Shown here: one piece after another, positions 12,722 to 13,632 of the stretch
Numbering within the stretch: the first letter of the stretch is position 1
Layout: each line of letters begins with the position of its first letter
Assembly: GCA_023418355.1 (NCBI GenBank)
Contig: JAEZZU010000004.1
Coordinates: forward strand, 1 to 13,632
Length of the DNA stretch: 13,632 bases
Source of the DNA: Pseudomonadota bacterium
GTDB taxonomy: Bacteria; Pseudomonadota; Gammaproteobacteria; Burkholderiales; Burkholderiaceae_C
Reading direction: 5' to 3'
The notes under the pieces: model-generated
The model's database searches: none
Told to the model about the DNA's origin: nothing
The model's input: the letters and a program-made list of their open reading frames with translations, nothing else
Translations under genes and position numbers: made by a program

Positions 12722-13594
12722 CTAGCGCCCCAGATACACCTCGATCACGCGCTCATCGGCTTGCACCTGGGCCAGCGTGCCTTCGGCCAGCACGCTGCCG
12801 TCACACAGCACCGTCACCTTTTCGCTGATGGTGTTGATGAAGCTCATGTCGTGCTCCACCACCATCAGGCTGTGCTTTCCTTTGAGCGTGAGGAACAGCT
12901 CGGCCGTGCGCGCGGTTTCGTCGTCGGTCATGCCGGCCACAGGCTCGTCAAGCAGCAGCAGCTTGGGCTCCTGCATCAGCAGCATGCCGATTTCCAGCCA
13001 CTGCTTCTGGCCGTGGCTGAGCACGCCCGCTTCGCGATTGACTTCGCCTGCCAAATGGATGGTGTGCAGGATTTCGGCCAGCTTGTCTTGCTGTGCACTG
13101 TCGAGCTTGAAGAACATGCTGTGCTTCACACCCTTGTGCGTCTTGAGCGCCAGCTCCAGGTTCTCGAACACCGTGAGCTGCTCGAACACCGTGGGCTTCT
13201 GGAACTTGCGGCCAATGCCCAGTTGCGCAATCTCCGGCTCGTTATGGCGCAGCAGGTCGATGGTGGAGCCAAAAAACACCGTGCCTTTGTCGGGCCGGGT
13301 CTTGCCGGTGATGATGTCCATCATCGTGGTCTTGCCTGCGCCGTTCGGCCCGATGATGCAGCGCAGCTCGCCGGGGGCAATGTCCAGGTTCAGGCCGTTG
13401 ATGGCCTTGAAGCCGTCAAAGCTCACATGCACATCTTCGAGGTACAGGATACGGCCATGGGTCACATCCACCTCGCCGGGGACGGCAATGCGCTTCATGC
13501 TGGCACTGCGGCCGCCGGATTCGGTATTGAGGGCCGCTTTTTCCACGGCCGCACGCATGCGGGCAGCGCCCGCTTCCATCAGGTCCGGGGTCAT
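12722..13594 (-). CDS. urtD: Urea ABC transporter ATP-binding subunit UrtD
   Basis: The first ATPase of the urea importer UrtABCDE. The 290-residue protein has an N-terminal extension of about 45 residues, then ILYLEDVHVSFDGFKAINGL (49-68), Walker A GPNGAGKTT at 82-90, the GIGRKFQKPTVFEQLTVFENL region (about 126-146), signature LSHGQKQWLEIG at 192-203 and Walker B KLLLLDEPVAGMTDDE at 211-226. The histidine in LSHGQKQ and the AGMTDDE stretch are typical of UrtD and separate it from general amino-acid LivG proteins. The ATG at 13594 follows GGAGG and overlaps the preceding urtC stop as ATGA, so translation is coupled. A MITE-like element abuts its 3' end. Confidence 0.94.
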   Translation of the reverse strand: MTPDLMEAGAARMRAAVEKAALNTESGGRSASMKRIAVPGEVDVTHGRILYLEDVHVSFDGFKAINGLNLDIAPGELRCIIGPNGAGKTTMMDIITGKTRPDKGTVFFGSTIDLLRHNEPEIAQLGIGRKFQKPTVFEQLTVFENLELALKTHKGVKHSMFFKLDSAQQDKLAEILHTIHLAGEVNREAGVLSHGQKQWLEIGMLLMQEPKLLLLDEPVAGMTDDETARTAELFLTLKGKHSLMVVEHDMSFINTISEKVTVLCDGSVLAEGTLAQVQADERVIEVYLGR

Positions 13595-13632
13595 GCCGCA
13601 CCTCCTTCCTTGCGCACAGAGGTTTGATTGGC
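13591..13632 (-). CDS. urtC: 3' end of urtC (urea ABC transporter permease), partial
   Basis: The minus strand entering from the window edge has an open frame ending NQTSVRKEGGAA and then TGA, where the TGA overlaps the urtD ATG (ATGA). In urt operons the gene before urtD is urtC, and such tails are polar and poorly conserved. Only 13 residues are visible, so the name rests on context. Confidence 0.65.
   Translation of the reverse strand, partial: ANQTSVRKEGGAA

Noticed and set aside
12761..13627. 288-residue open frame on the + strand opposite urtD
   Set aside because: Composition (very rich in Leu, Gln and His) is what the complement of a GC-rich gene gives, there is no domain signal, and urtD on the other strand is unmistakable.

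Overview
The window looks like chromosomal DNA of a Gram-negative betaproteobacterium in the Burkholderiales, most probably Comamonadaceae (Comamonas, Delftia or Acidovorax type). This rests on the high GC content, the block exbB-exbD-lpxK-Trm112-kdsB-adk, the urea-uptake (urt) genes next to a urease accessory gene, and intergenic repeats with AGCGCTTG cores. I did this from the sequence alone, so the genus is an inference. No prophage, transposase, CRISPR array, tRNA or rRNA is visible.

Layout. (1) 33-3114, + strand: a compact envelope block. ExbB and ExbD form a proton-driven inner-membrane energiser. LpxK phosphorylates the lipid A precursor, a small Trm112-like protein follows, and KdsB activates Kdo, the sugar added just after the LpxK step. 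(2) 3115-3517: a 403-bp gap with a palindromic repeat and the probable adk promoter. (3) 3518-4222: adk with its own intrinsic terminator. (4) 4232-5209, - strand: a cytoplasmic-type L-asparaginase. It is divergent from lexA (5277-5948), and two tandem SOS boxes lie between the starts. Two small, well-initiated ORFs follow lexA. (5) 6480-6936: a 457-bp gap with a repeat and short direct repeats. (6) 6937-9645: an NMT1/SsuA-type ABC importer (binding protein, ATPase, permease) closed by a strong terminator. (7) 9749-10585: a full-length ureD with no urease structural genes beside it. (8) 10712-11654: two uncharacterised small proteins, one cytoplasmic and basic, one secreted. (9) 11741-13632, - strand: urtE, urtD and the last codons of urtC, the ATPase end of a urea ABC importer.

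How the genes work together. The left third serves lipopolysaccharide synthesis and envelope energisation. The middle holds the SOS master regulator. The right half leans towards nitrogen acquisition (urea uptake, urease maturation, possibly the unassigned ABC importer), and asparaginase also releases ammonia. The least ordinary parts are the lexA-linked small ORFs, the isolated ureD convergent with urtCDE, and a structured 288-bp insert, including a MITE-like element, that splits urtD from urtE. I found no clearly new multi-gene system.
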